DNA of 64,000 nt from Solenopsis invicta (taxonomy: Eukaryota; Arthropoda; Insecta; Hymenoptera; Formicidae). The position numbers were made by a program, and so were the translations under genes. The stretch lies in NCBI RefSeq assembly GCF_016802725.1, contig NC_052664.1, positions 14,962,405 through 15,026,404 of the forward strand. The letters run 5' to 3'. Below the pieces are notes generated by a model. The model was not told where the DNA came from. It saw only the letters and a program-made list of their open reading frames with translations, and made no database searches. Shown one piece after another: positions 11,618 through 20,950 of the stretch. The stretch's first letter is position 1, and each line of letters begins with the position of its first letter.

Positions 11618-13160
11618 TCAGGTTTTTCTCTTCTCCAAGTTAATCCAGAATCCACCAGTAGGTTGCAATGTAAATGCTTTACTGTATACGATTGGTTCGA
11701 TGGTTTTTTCTGTAGGCTTTAAAGTAAACGTTTGTAAAAGATGAGCTAGTAAAACCTTAGCCTCCATAAGAACAAATCGATTGGCGATACACTTTCTGGG
11801 TCCACGACCGAATGGTAAATAAGTATATGGCGAAATGATGTTTTTGTTCTCCTCGCTGAATCTTTCAGGATCGAAATTATCAGGATTCGGAAAATACTTT
11901 GGATCATGATGTAAAGCATAAACAGGAAACATTATTATATTGTTAGGTTTGAGGATCACACTCTTGCAGCCTGGTTGCGATGGAGGTAGTTCATATTTTT
12001 TAGTGCAAAGTCTATTGAGGAAGATCAGCGGTGGATGTTTTCTGAGAGTCTCGGAAATCACCATGTCCATATAAGACATCTTCAATATTGATTCGTAAGA
12101 TATTTCATTATTTTCTTCGGCAAGACACTGTTGTACCTCTTTGCGTAGACGATCTTGAATATCTTGATTAACCGCAAGTTCATGAGCAACAAAACACATC
12201 AAGGTCGAAGTGGTGTCGAAACCAGCGAAGAAAAAACTAAAAGCTTGTGAAACGATATCGCCCAATGTCATTTTGTGTACACTGGCACTTTCCTTGTCTC
12301 GAATCTGCATTAGCAAATGGATCATATCCGGTCTAACAATATTTTGCTCTTTTCGCGCTTTAATAGTTTCCTCTACGACATTCTTAAAAAAATTGGACAT
12401 ATTCGACGAAAACAAAGTCAGTCCAATTAATTTACTAAGTCTTGGACACTCGCGTAAAAATAGGATCTTGAGTCTTGCTAGCAGTCCAGCAGAAAATTGA
12501 GTAGCCTCTATTCCTCTTGTAAAGAACTCATTGTCTCGATCTTTCATAGAATTCACACTTATGCCAGGCTGTCGTAGCAATTACGTCAGTGGTGTATCGT
12601 CGAAAAGCTTCCTTCATGTCGATCATATGACAGAAATTCGGATGATCGATCAAGTAATTAATGAAATCCTGAGAACACTTCGATACCAAGTCGAACATAA
12701 ACTTTATTTTATTAGCAGTGAAAGAAGGGCTCAGTGTAGTTCTCATTTCTTTCCAACGATCTCCGCGCAAGAAGAAGGTGCTTTTACCAAACAACGGATC
12801 TGCGTTTTCGTCAGTGAAATTCCGATGATCTGTAAAATGCTCAAAATCCTTTACCATGATGTCTTTGATCAGCTCAGGATCACGTATAAACACGCTAGGT
12901 GTGGAAAAATCTACTGTTCCAATATATTTAGCATCTGGGAAGTTATAGTATATATATTGACTATACTCGACTAAAGTAAAATTTGAAAACAATTTCCAAT
13001 CCGTTAAAATAGACGATAACGAATTATACAGGTAAGGTAGGCCTTTATCCTTCCAGTAAATATATACATTATGCAGCACAGTAACAATTTTTAAAACGAC
13101 GATGAGCATTACAGTAATTAATAGTAGCACAAAAGGCGATGAAAACAAAGACAAATCCAT
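11618..13160 (-). pseudogene. CYP9-like cytochrome P450, frame-shifted copy
   Basis: A haem-thiolate monooxygenase of the CYP3 clan, CYP9-like, which would be anchored in the ER and oxidise small lipophilic substrates. The reading frame breaks once. After base 12566 two A residues present in the sister gene are missing (around codon 198-199), so translation from ATG at 13160 ends after about 210 residues with an unrelated tail. Beyond the break the frame runs to the stop at 11618 and keeps the I-helix AGFDTT, the ETLR of the ExxR motif, PERF and the haem loop FGRGPRKCIANRF. Without the deletion the gene would be 514 codons, the same as its sister. No GT-AG intron can explain the break. The single lesion and otherwise clean frame mean it is either a very young pseudogene or a base-calling or assembly error. 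The haem loop has Ala where the sister has Gly (CIA versus CIG), which the family tolerates. Confidence 0.85.
12566..12567 (-). other. Site of the 2-bp frameshifting deletion
   Basis: Here the plus strand reads ATGCCA-GGCTGTC, against ATGCCAAAGGCTGTC at 17510-17524 in the intact gene. Loss of AA from a short A run is a typical slippage event and also a typical sequencing error. Confidence 0.85.
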
Positions 13161-13211
13161 TGCAACGTGACAAAATAACAAATAAACAAGACATTTCGTC
13201 GGATGTGTAGA

Positions 13212-13219
13212 CTTTTATA
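13212..13219 (-). promoter_or_regulatory. TATA box of the proximal P450
   Basis: TATAAAAG on the minus strand, 52-59 bp upstream of the ATG at 13160. It is identical in sequence and spacing in the sister gene, which supports a TATA-driven promoter with a leader of only about 25 nt. Confidence 0.65.
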
Positions 13220-13234
13220 GGCATGCACAACATA

Positions 13235-13257
13235 TATCTTATCGTGCGTATCTTATC
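13235..13257 (-). promoter_or_regulatory. Tandem GATAAGATA motifs upstream of the proximal P450
   Basis: Two copies of GATAAGATA (minus strand) lie 5 bp apart, about 75-97 bp upstream of the start codon, and are kept in both P450 copies. GATA-type zinc-finger factors bind the GATAAG core. In insects GATA factors drive gut and fat-body genes, so expression in those tissues is a reasonable inference. Confidence 0.45.
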
Positions 13258-13317
13258 GTACAGAAAACTAAGCTTGGAGGGGAGAAACTTTTTTCGATGT
13301 CACTACAAGAATACGTG

Positions 13318-13838
13318 TCGTCCCGATGAGAAGAGTACGTGGAATCCACGTTCTATTCACGGGGATTATCTAAGTGGAATCTACGTAACCAATCGAGTGA
13401 TGGTCCACTCAAGAACGGTACTAGAATCTAGAGTTGGTATAAAGAGAGTTACGCTAATTACACGGAAGTTGCCATTTATAGACTGAGGCTCAATTGGGTC
13501 TGATTGGCTCAATACACATAGAGCGCGTCAACGCGTTACGCGTATACGAGGTAGCCAATCATTCTTTTGCTTTCTTATTTCTTTCTATAAAAGTGAAAAA
13601 ATGATTGGCTACCGGAAGTTTATCTATCAATGGCGGAGCCAATCAGTACTAGGCACCTACATTGGCACAACTATCTTTATACCATCTCTACTAGAATCCA
13701 CGTCGAAATCTAATCAATGTTTTGAATTCTTCTATGAATTTCTTCGAAATATCCGTATAAATATTATATTATTACACCACATAATTCCAATGAGCAAAAC
13801 AATATTTTTGTAACATTTTAAAAAATATTTTTCACAAA
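13318..13838 (+). repeat. Dispersed repeat family A, half copy, interrupted by a MITE
   Basis: Apart from the nested insertion, this region aligns to the reverse complement of about 23262-23507: TGATGAGAA, several GTGGAATC(C/T)ACGT blocks, TACTAGAATCCACGT, then TTTTTGTAACATTTTAAAA. Only one half of the element seen at 23009-23507 is present. It lies in the DNA added upstream of the proximal P450 and absent from the distal unit. Confidence 0.7.
13429..13690. mobile_element. 262-bp hAT-type MITE
   Basis: Terminal inverted repeats TAGAG(T/A)TGGTATAAAGA-AGTT run about 22 bp with few mismatches at the two ends. The element is bounded by the perfect 8-bp direct repeat CTAGAATC (13421-13428 and 13691-13698). 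The related repeat at 23009-23507 carries this site only once (TACTAGAATCCACGT near 23396-23410, opposite strand), so it shows the empty site. The 8-bp duplication and TAGAG ends are typical of hAT elements. No transposase is encoded. Confidence 0.8.
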
Positions 13839-13841
13839 AAA

Positions 13842-13962
13842 AGATCGGGAATTTTTTCTCGGAAATTTCCAAGCGGCCACTCATCCAAGTTATGACCGTG
13901 GTGGACGATACTTAACTTCCAAAGTTGCTGCGAACTGGATCCCTTGTGATGATCTGTGAACA
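13842..13962 (-). pseudogene. Degenerate 5S rRNA-like sequence
   Basis: On the minus strand the core reads GAAGTTAAG, ACGGT, ACTTGGATGAGTGGCCGCTTGG. This follows the order and spacing of the 5S rRNA internal control region (compare AAGTTAAGCAGCG and TTGGATGGGTGACCGCTTGG in the gene at 39553). The first third and the 3' helix partner do not match, and a run of seven T closes the segment. It is a relic of 5S rRNA or of a 5S-derived SINE, unlikely to be functional as ribosomal RNA. Confidence 0.7.
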
Positions 13963-14859
13963 CTTCATGCTAATATATGTAAATAACTGATAGATTAGGT
14001 GAATATCTATTATCGAAAAGATGAACCATGTATAATTAAATCATATTATTTATATAAATATATAAAGAATTATAGTTTTTTTTACTGATTTTCATAAATG
14101 CGGAATAGTATCTGGAATAACTTTTCTGTTATTTCTTTAAATAAGAATGCAACTAGAAAATATATGTTAATATAATACAATAATTAAATTAATTATGAAA
14201 AATTTTTATTAAGGAAATATTTAAAAAATATTGTCTGTTCATTGGAATGTAAATCGAGGTTTTTTCATTTATAGATTTACACTAAGCAACAAAATTATCG
14301 CAACACTCATTTATACCAAAATTTTGCACAACTTTAAATAATCATAACTTTGTTAAAAATTATCGTGCTTGAAAATTTTTTTTTTATTTTAAAGCTTAAA
14401 ATCTCTAAGGTGCACTTGGTAAATTTTGAATTTCTGCTTTCCTTCTGCCGCTATTTCTTTAAAAGTAAAGACGTGTTTTGTTTGCAAACATTTCCATAGT
14501 TTGACGCACTCCACGGGGTAGAATAAATTTTTTTCGCAAATATCACGATAGCTATCGTAAAATTTGGGATTTTCCTTGCAAATTAAAAAAAAAACAGATT
14601 TGTACGATTTTTTTTCGAGGAGTTAAGATGTATCAAAGTTATATATGCATTTTTGTCAGTTACCGCCAGTATTACTCGGATTTCAATTTGTCTCATTGAT
14701 GATGAAGCGATCTTCTCTAACTCGCGTTATTCGTCTTCGACCTTATCCTCTTCTTCGAAATCCACCTGTTTCTTGATAACGAGCACAAACTCGAGAGATA
14801 GAAGATCGATGAACATTTATTCTTTTTGTAACATAACTTTGATTCAGTCCTTCCGAAGA
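13963..14859. other. Rest of the inserted DNA upstream of the proximal P450
   Basis: Absent from the distal unit, which has only about 75 bp between the same flanks. I recognise no gene. 14280-14600 has the look of a degraded transposon (AATCATAACTTTG, AAAATTATCG), and 14653-14871 holds a Ser-rich 72-codon open frame without recognisable features. Confidence 0.4.
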
Positions 14860-15689
14860 ATAAATATTTAAAGAATATTTAAAAAAAAAACATTGCTTAC
14901 TGATTGAGTATTTGCAGGAGATATGTCAACCGATATAAATGCACTGAACAATATTTTTTAAATATTTAATTATTTTTATCAAAAGTCAATCATTAATATG
15001 TTAATTAAAAAATTCTGTTTTATGTTTTAATAAAAAATGTTGAATCTTTTAACATAAAAATGATTTCTGATAATTGATAGAAAAAAGTTTCTGAATGCGT
15101 ATTTGTCTCCTAAAGCGTATCTATTCAATATTTGCCATTTTTACTTTTAATACACAACATTTAGTGACAAAAATAAAAAGTAAAAAAGTAAATAACTAAT
15201 AGAAAAAAATTTAATAAGTTTTATTTGGTTTTATGCACGCTATCAGCATTTTAGATAATTAGGTACATCTAGTAAATTTTTCATTAACTTATATAACTGA
15301 TAATACCGTGATTAATTTTATTTTGAATTATTATATTTTCACAAAGAAAGGCTTGTTGAAGAATACTTTACATTAAATTCGTTGTACATACATATTTACA
15401 AAAATTAAATATTCCTATAAATTCTATCAAGTTCCCTAATTCGTACCATCACAAATTTTATTATAAAGAGATTATACTAATATAAGATTGAAAAGTGATA
15501 TTAGTAAAACTAGTAATTGCTATGAATAAAAATATTAATTATAAAAATAAATTCAAACTAGTTTTATTTCGGTATTCTTACTCTTAAAAAGTTAGTCATA
15601 AAACAATTTTTATAAATGGAACGTATTTTTGAATACAAAGTACATATTTGCAGGAAGTGGTGTGAAAAGGACTTTCCGTTACAAAATAT

Positions 15690-15905
15690 GCAAAGATGGA
15701 GGAGCATGATATCATATGTATTTTTAATCAAAAGATTTTTTATTTAATTATACATAAACGTTCAAATATTTTTTATAAACTTGACATTTCTTACTTTTTT
15801 AAAATTATTTTTTTATGAAATATCATATAATATAATTATGTTAACAAAATGGTGACTTTTTGTACTATTATAACTTTTATAAAAATACATTATAAAGTAT
15901 TACTA
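15690..15905 (-). repeat. Inverted module of the P450 duplication, distal side
   Basis: Reverse-complement match to about 10850-11090 (ATGAAATATCATATAATATAATTATGTTA region). It lies directly between the two duplicated units, where direct alignment is interrupted, and probably marks the junction. Confidence 0.55.
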
Positions 15906-15959
15906 TTATAATATTTAATATATTTAATATATTATAATTTTTAATATATTATACATATT

Positions 15960-15990
15960 TTGTGTGTATGTGTGTGTGTGTTTTTTTATA
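15960..15990. repeat. (TG)n microsatellite
   Basis: Short run of TGTG dinucleotides followed by oligo-T in the 3' flank of the distal P450 unit. The proximal unit lacks it. Confidence 0.7.
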
Positions 15991-16566
15991 CGTAATAGCA
16001 TGATGTATTTCATTCACTGTACATAGTTAATGATATTTTTCAAAAAACTGTAAATGTCGAATGATTAATTTTATAACAAATTACAAGAAAACCTAAATAA
16101 GGAAGGACATTGTTTTAAAAATATAAAATTATAAAAACGTGATAAAAATATTAACATTTGTGCGATAAAAATATTTTTTGCTCTTACATAAAGAATTAAT
16201 CATACCATTCTTTATTATCTCTACTATACTGTTAAACAATCAAGTGGAAGTTATATAAATTATTATAACGATCAATGAGTATTATTAAACCTATATCAAA
16301 TAGATTAAAAAGTCTCAGCAAATTACAATGTTTAATGTAATATTTAATATTTTCTGTTCTCTGTTAATAAAAATTTGATTGTTTATCTTGAGCATTAGCA
16401 ACTTGAATATTATTTCATTGATTAACTTGAATGATCATTCATTATGTAATACATCGTAAATAAATCTTATTGTACATTTCAAATATCTTTGAAAGTGTTA
16501 AATAATTTGAAAGTTGATATTCCGAATACAACTATATCGTAAAATAATATATTTTGTGTAAGATTT

Positions 16567-18111
16567 TCACGTTTCTCTCTTTTCTAACTTAATCCAGAAT
16601 CCGCCAACAGGTTGCAATGTAAATTCTTTACTGTATACGATTGGTTCGATGGTTTTCTCTGTAGGCTTTAAAGTAAACTTTTGTAAAAGATGAGCTAGTA
16701 GAATCTTAGCCTCCATAAGAACAAATCGATTGCCGATACACTTTCTGGGTCCATGACCGAATGGTAAATAAGTATATGGTGAAATGTTGTCTTTGTTCTC
16801 CTCGCTGAATCTTTCGGGATCGAACTTATCGGGATTCGGAAAGTACTTCGGATCATGATGTAAAGCATATACAGGAAATATTAGTATATTGTTAGGTTTG
16901 AGGATCACACTCTTGCAACCTGGTTGCGATGGAGGCAGTTCATATTTTTTAGTGCAAAGTCTATCGAGGAAGATCAGCGGTGGATGTTTTCTGAGAGTCT
17001 CGGAAATCACCATGTCCATATAAGACATCTTCAATATTGATTCGTAAGATATTTCATTATTTCCTTCGGCAAGACACTGTAGTACCTCCTTGTGTAGACG
17101 ATCTTGAATATCTTGATTAACCGCAAGTTCATGAGCAACAAAACACATCAAGGTCGAAGTGGTGTCGAAACCAGCGAAGAAAAAACTAAAAGCTTGTGAC
17201 ACGATATCGTCTAATGTCATTTTGTGCACGCTGGCACTTTCCTTGTCTCGAGCCTGAACTAGCAAATGGATCATATCCGGTCTAACAATATTTTGCTCTT
17301 TTCGCACTCTAATAGTTTCTTCTACGACATTCTTGAAAAACTTGGACATATTTGACGGAAACAAAGTCAGTCCCATTAATTTACTAAGCCTTGGACATTC
17401 ACGTAAAAATATGATCTTGAGTTTTGCTAGCAGTCCAACAGAAAATTGAGTAGCCTCTATTCCTTTTGTAAAGAACTCATTGTCTCGATCTTTCATAGAA
17501 TTCACACTTATGCCAAAGGCTGTCGTAGCAATTACATCAGTAGTGTATCGTCGAAAAGCTTCCTTCATGTCGATCATATGACAGAAATTCGGATGATCGA
17601 TCAAGAAGTTGATGAAATCCTGAGAACACTTTGATACCAAATCGAACATGAACTTCATTTTGCTAGCGGTGAAAGAAGGGCTCAGTGTAGTTCTCATTTC
17701 TTTCCAACGATCTCCGCGCAAGAAGAAGGTGTTTTTGCCAAACAACGGATCTGAGTTTTCATCAATGAAACTCCGATGATCTGTAAAATGCTCAAAATCC
17801 TTCACCATGATGTCTTTGATCAGCTCAGGATCACGTATAAACACACTCGGTGTGGAAGAATCCACTGTTCCAATATATCTAGCATCTGGGAAGTTATAGT
17901 ATATATATTGACCGTACTCGACCAAAGTAAAATTTGAAAACAATTTCCAATCCGTTAAAATAGACGATAACGAATTATACAGGCAAGGTAGGCCTTTATC
18001 CTTCCAGTAAAAATATACATGATGCAGCACAGTAACAATTTTCAAAACGACGATGAGCACCAGAGTAATTAATAGTAGCACAAAAGGCGATGAAAGCAAA
18101 GACAAATCCAT
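16567..18111 (-). CDS. Cytochrome P450, CYP9-like (CYP3 clan), intact
   Basis: A 514-residue microsomal P450 in a single exon. In order: N-terminal membrane anchor (about residues 9-30), helix C WKEMR (W136, R140), I-helix AGFDTT (313-318) for oxygen activation, ExxR ETLR (371-374), PERF (432-435) and haem loop FGHGPRKCIGNRF with the thiolate ligand Cys458. Blocks such as DPLFGK, LRGDRWKEMR, LSPSFTASKMKFMF, FGISVNSMKDRDNEFF and NPYTYLPFG-like SPYTYLPFG fit the CYP9 family, whose insect members oxidise xenobiotics, defence compounds and some signals using P450 reductase. The start is ATG 18111; the seven codons before it begin at a TTG and contain no ATG. The length is normal for the family. 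A frame-shifted sister lies 5 kb away, so this may be the only working copy. The exact subfamily needs a phylogeny. Confidence 0.93.
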   Translation of the reverse strand: MDLSLLSSPFVLLLITLVLIVVLKIVTVLHHVYFYWKDKGLPCLYNSLSSILTDWKLFSNFTLVEYGQYIYYNFPDARYIGTVDSSTPSVFIRDPELIKDIMVKDFEHFTDHRSFIDENSDPLFGKNTFFLRGDRWKEMRTTLSPSFTASKMKFMFDLVSKCSQDFINFLIDHPNFCHMIDMKEAFRRYTTDVIATTAFGISVNSMKDRDNEFFTKGIEATQFSVGLLAKLKIIFLRECPRLSKLMGLTLFPSNMSKFFKNVVEETIRVRKEQNIVRPDMIHLLVQARDKESASVHKMTLDDIVSQAFSFFFAGFDTTSTLMCFVAHELAVNQDIQDRLHKEVLQCLAEGNNEISYESILKMSYMDMVISETLRKHPPLIFLDRLCTKKYELPPSQPGCKSVILKPNNILIFPVYALHHDPKYFPNPDKFDPERFSEENKDNISPYTYLPFGHGPRKCIGNRFVLMEAKILLAHLLQKFTLKPTEKTIEPIVYSKEFTLQPVGGFWIKLEKRET

Positions 18112-18162
18112 CGCAACGTGACAAAATAACAAATAAACGAGACACTTCGTCGGATGTGTAGA

Positions 18163-18170
18163 CTTTTATA
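18163..18170 (-). promoter_or_regulatory. TATA box of the intact P450
   Basis: TATAAAAG on the minus strand, 52-59 bp upstream of ATG 18111, in the same place as in the sister gene. Confidence 0.7.
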
Positions 18171-18185
18171 GGCATGCACAACATA

Positions 18186-18208
18186 TATCTTATCGTGCGT
18201 ATCTTATC
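18186..18208 (-). promoter_or_regulatory. Tandem GATAAGATA motifs upstream of the intact P450
   Basis: Two GATAAGATA motifs separated by 5 bp, identical to the pair at 13235-13257. Conservation between duplicates is expected at this divergence, so this is supportive rather than proof of function. Confidence 0.45.
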
Positions 18209-19080
18209 GTACAGAAACTAAGCTTGGAGGGGAAAAACTTTTCTCGATGTTACTACAACGATACGTGTCGTATCAGTGCTTAATCAGCAGACAATGTTTT
18301 TCTAAATGTTTTTAAACATTTATAAAACGTTATATAACGAAGAATAAATATTTAAAGAATTTAATTTAAAAAAAACATGGCCTACTGATTGAGTATTTGC
18401 AGGAGATATGTCAACCGATATAAATACACAGAACAATATTTTTGAAATATTTCATTATTTTTATCAAAAGTTATTTATTAATATATTAATTTAAAAAAAC
18501 TGTTTCATGTTTTAATAAAAAAATGATGATGCTTTAAACATAAAAATGATTTCTGATAATTGATAGAAAATAGTTGCTGAATGCGTATTTGTCTCCTAAA
18601 GCGTATCTATTCAATATTTTCCATTTTCACTTTTAATACACAACATTTAGTGACAAAAATAAAAAGTAAATAAGTAATAAAGACAAAAATTTAATAAGTT
18701 TTATTTAGTTTTATGCACGCTATCAGCATTTTAGATAATTAGGTATATCTAGTAAATTTTTTATTAACTTATATAGCTAATAATACCGTGATTATGCAAC
18801 TTTACTTTGAATTATTATATTTTCACAAAAGAAGACTCATTGAACAATATTTTACATTAAATTCGTTGTACATACATATTTATGATTATTATGAAAATTA
18901 AATATTCTTATACATTCTATCGAGTTTCCTAATTCGTACCATCATAAATTTTACTATAAAGAAATTATGCTACTATAAGATTGAAAAGTGATAATAGTAA
19001 AACTAGTAATTGCTATGAATAAGAATGTTAAATATAAAATTAAATTCAAACCAGTTTTTTTTTTAGTATTCTTACTCTTT

Positions 19081-20108
19081 TATTATTATTTATTAATTAT
19101 TGCATTTGATTGCATTTTCGATAATTTATTAATAAAATAAATATTTTTTAATGATTTCTTATATTTTTAATTACTTTAATTTATAAAAATTCAATATTTT
19201 TGAAGACAATACGATTTAAGGGATTACAGATACAGAGATTTTCTAAATCACACCTTTCGTAGCATGTTACAGAAAAGCTTATAACAGATTAATGTGTTAT
19301 TACTAAAAAATTTAGCGTATAATAAAGATGACTAAAACGTCGAGCTACACTTTCGAATTTTAATTTGCATCCAAAATAGCACCAAAACGAAATATAATAA
19401 AAAATAACTTAAGTAATATGCAGTTGGCAACCTCCTCTCAAATGTCATTAAATTTATCATGTATTTTTTGCACTTTTGTAAGTGGACTCCCATATACAAC
19501 ATCCAGATTATTGTAAATAAGTATTACAAACTATTTCAATCTTTCATATTTTATTTGCAACAATTTTATTAAATAATTTTTATAAAGAACATTTTCATAA
19601 AAGACTTTCCTTTGCATTGCAAAATACACGCGTGAAAGAAAGACGAGAGGGTGGGACCATTCCAAAAAGACATAATTTTAATTAAACCACTTTCATCCGA
19701 AATATATAACGAAATAGTGCCAATACGAGCCAACACTAGATGTTCGTGCGTATAATAATATTTTATTATTACAATCTTCAGCCCATGACAAACTACGTAC
19801 CGCATATTTGTCGTTCTTAACCGTCAGAGCTTAGAATACACTTAAGAAAAAATAACTTTATTATAGCGTTTTCAACAATTCTTGAGACCAGCTATTAGAT
19901 TCTGGAATCAAAAATAAGGCACTCTATTTAAAAAAATTTATTTATCCTCCACCTAGCCTTGGCGACATCTCTCGAGGTCAAACTAGTATCATCAGTAGAT
20001 AGACCATTTTATACCCCACAACTTTTATCTGAAACACTTTTTTGTAAAACTTATATTTTTCGAAAGATAATAAGCCCGTGTTTAGTTTTTGCTCAGGCCG
20101 TAGAACTG
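19081..20108. other. Non-coding DNA beyond the duplication
   Basis: AT-rich. No gene recognised. Short open frames (for example 78 codons, minus, 19569-19805) lack any feature I can name. Confidence 0.35.
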
Positions 20109-20184
20109 TTAATGACTCAATAGTCGAATTGATAGGATGCCCACATGGAATGTAGGGAGATCCGGATTCAAATTTTAGTTAAGT
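20109..20184 (+). repeat. tRNA-like relic (possible tRNA-derived SINE head)
   Basis: The segment has a decayed A-box-like part (GACTCAATAGTCGAATTGATAGG) and, about 45 nt later, a B-box-like GATCCGGATTCAAAT. The order and spacing resemble a tRNA or the head of a tRNA-derived SINE. The acceptor stem does not pair and the B box is not consensus, so it would not be a working tRNA. Confidence 0.3.
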
Positions 20185-20503
20185 TGTTATTTTTCGCCAT
20201 AAATTTTTTACAGTTTTTCTGAAATTACAGAAAATGGTTGGACTTTTATAGAAGCTTATTAGCATAAACTATTAAATTGCTCGTCAATTTAATGTGCTGC
20301 ATTGCGGATTCTAGCTTTATGTAAGGACCGTGTTTTAAGACCGACAAATATGCGGCGCGCGGTTTGCATGAGCTGGAAGTTATAATAATAAAATTATCAA
20401 GAGACACGGTAGTTACATACACACGAACGTCCAGTGTTAGGCCATATTATTTCGTTATATTTTTCTCACTTAATTCACTCAAGCCTAACTTCTTTCAATT
20501 TGT

Positions 20504-20950
20504 ATGTTGAAGGGAGGTCCATCCTGTCTCTTCTCCACCCTGTTCAGAGAGAAACAAGATCTGTATCTGTATTGTTTCACATGGGTTTTGACTTTGTTTT
20601 CTTTGCTCACAGGATGCAACGAGAGGTCGATAGTTGAACTGTTTCACATGAATTTTCGACTTTCCAAGCGAAGCGAGGTCCACCCCACAGCGCTTATATT
20701 ACTTTTACCTTGTGACCAAAAATTATGTTCTACTTATGAAAATTGTTTTGTTAATAACTTTAATAAACAACGAGCGTCGGTCAATGACCTTGACCTCCTT
20801 GAAGATCAGTTGAGAAGCACAAATATTCGATTATGTCTCTTACACAAAAGGACTATAAAATCTGTTCCTACTACCTATATTTCAGAAACGATTCAAAATT
20901 ATAAAAAGAACGCAAAATACATATTCGATCATTTTAAAGAGCTACTCTAA
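20504..20950 (+). other. 148-codon open frame of unknown status
   Basis: An ATG-initiated frame of 148 codons, the longest unexplained one on the plus strand. The second half (DLDLLEDQLRST to YIFDHFKELL) has a coding-like mix of residues. The first half spans an internal near-duplication: TGTTTCACATG followed by TTTTGACTTT or TTTTCGACTTT, near 20573 and 20641. That argues for repeat-derived DNA. No domain is recognised. It may be an exon, a transposon remnant or chance. Confidence 0.2.

Larger units (their letters stand above)
11088..15590. repeat. Proximal unit of a tandem segmental duplication
   Basis: 11088-13320 aligns directly to 16036-18271 (P450 with its 3' flank and promoter), and 14860-15590 aligns to 18345-19080 (far upstream flank). 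The intervening 13321-14860 is unique to this unit and consists of inserted repeats. Coding parts are about 90% identical at protein level, and the flanks differ by small indels. Confidence 0.85.
16036..19080. repeat. Distal unit of the tandem segmental duplication
   Basis: Direct counterpart of 11088-13320 plus 14860-15590, without the roughly 1.5-kb insertion. It contains the intact P450, its promoter and about 0.8 kb of far upstream DNA. Confidence 0.85.

Noticed and set aside
12528..12580. Overlap of two P450 frames read as an intron or two genes
   Set aside because: The overlap is fully explained by a 2-bp deletion relative to the sister gene, and no GT-AG pair restores the frame.
12210..12974. 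Plus-strand open frames of 96 and 147 codons within the proximal P450
   Set aside because: They are antisense shadows of P450 coding sequence, and the products have no independent features.
18112..18132. Seven extra codons at the start of the intact P450
   Set aside because: They begin with TTG, not ATG, and sit in the short leader below the TATA box. The first ATG (18111) gives a normal P450 anchor.
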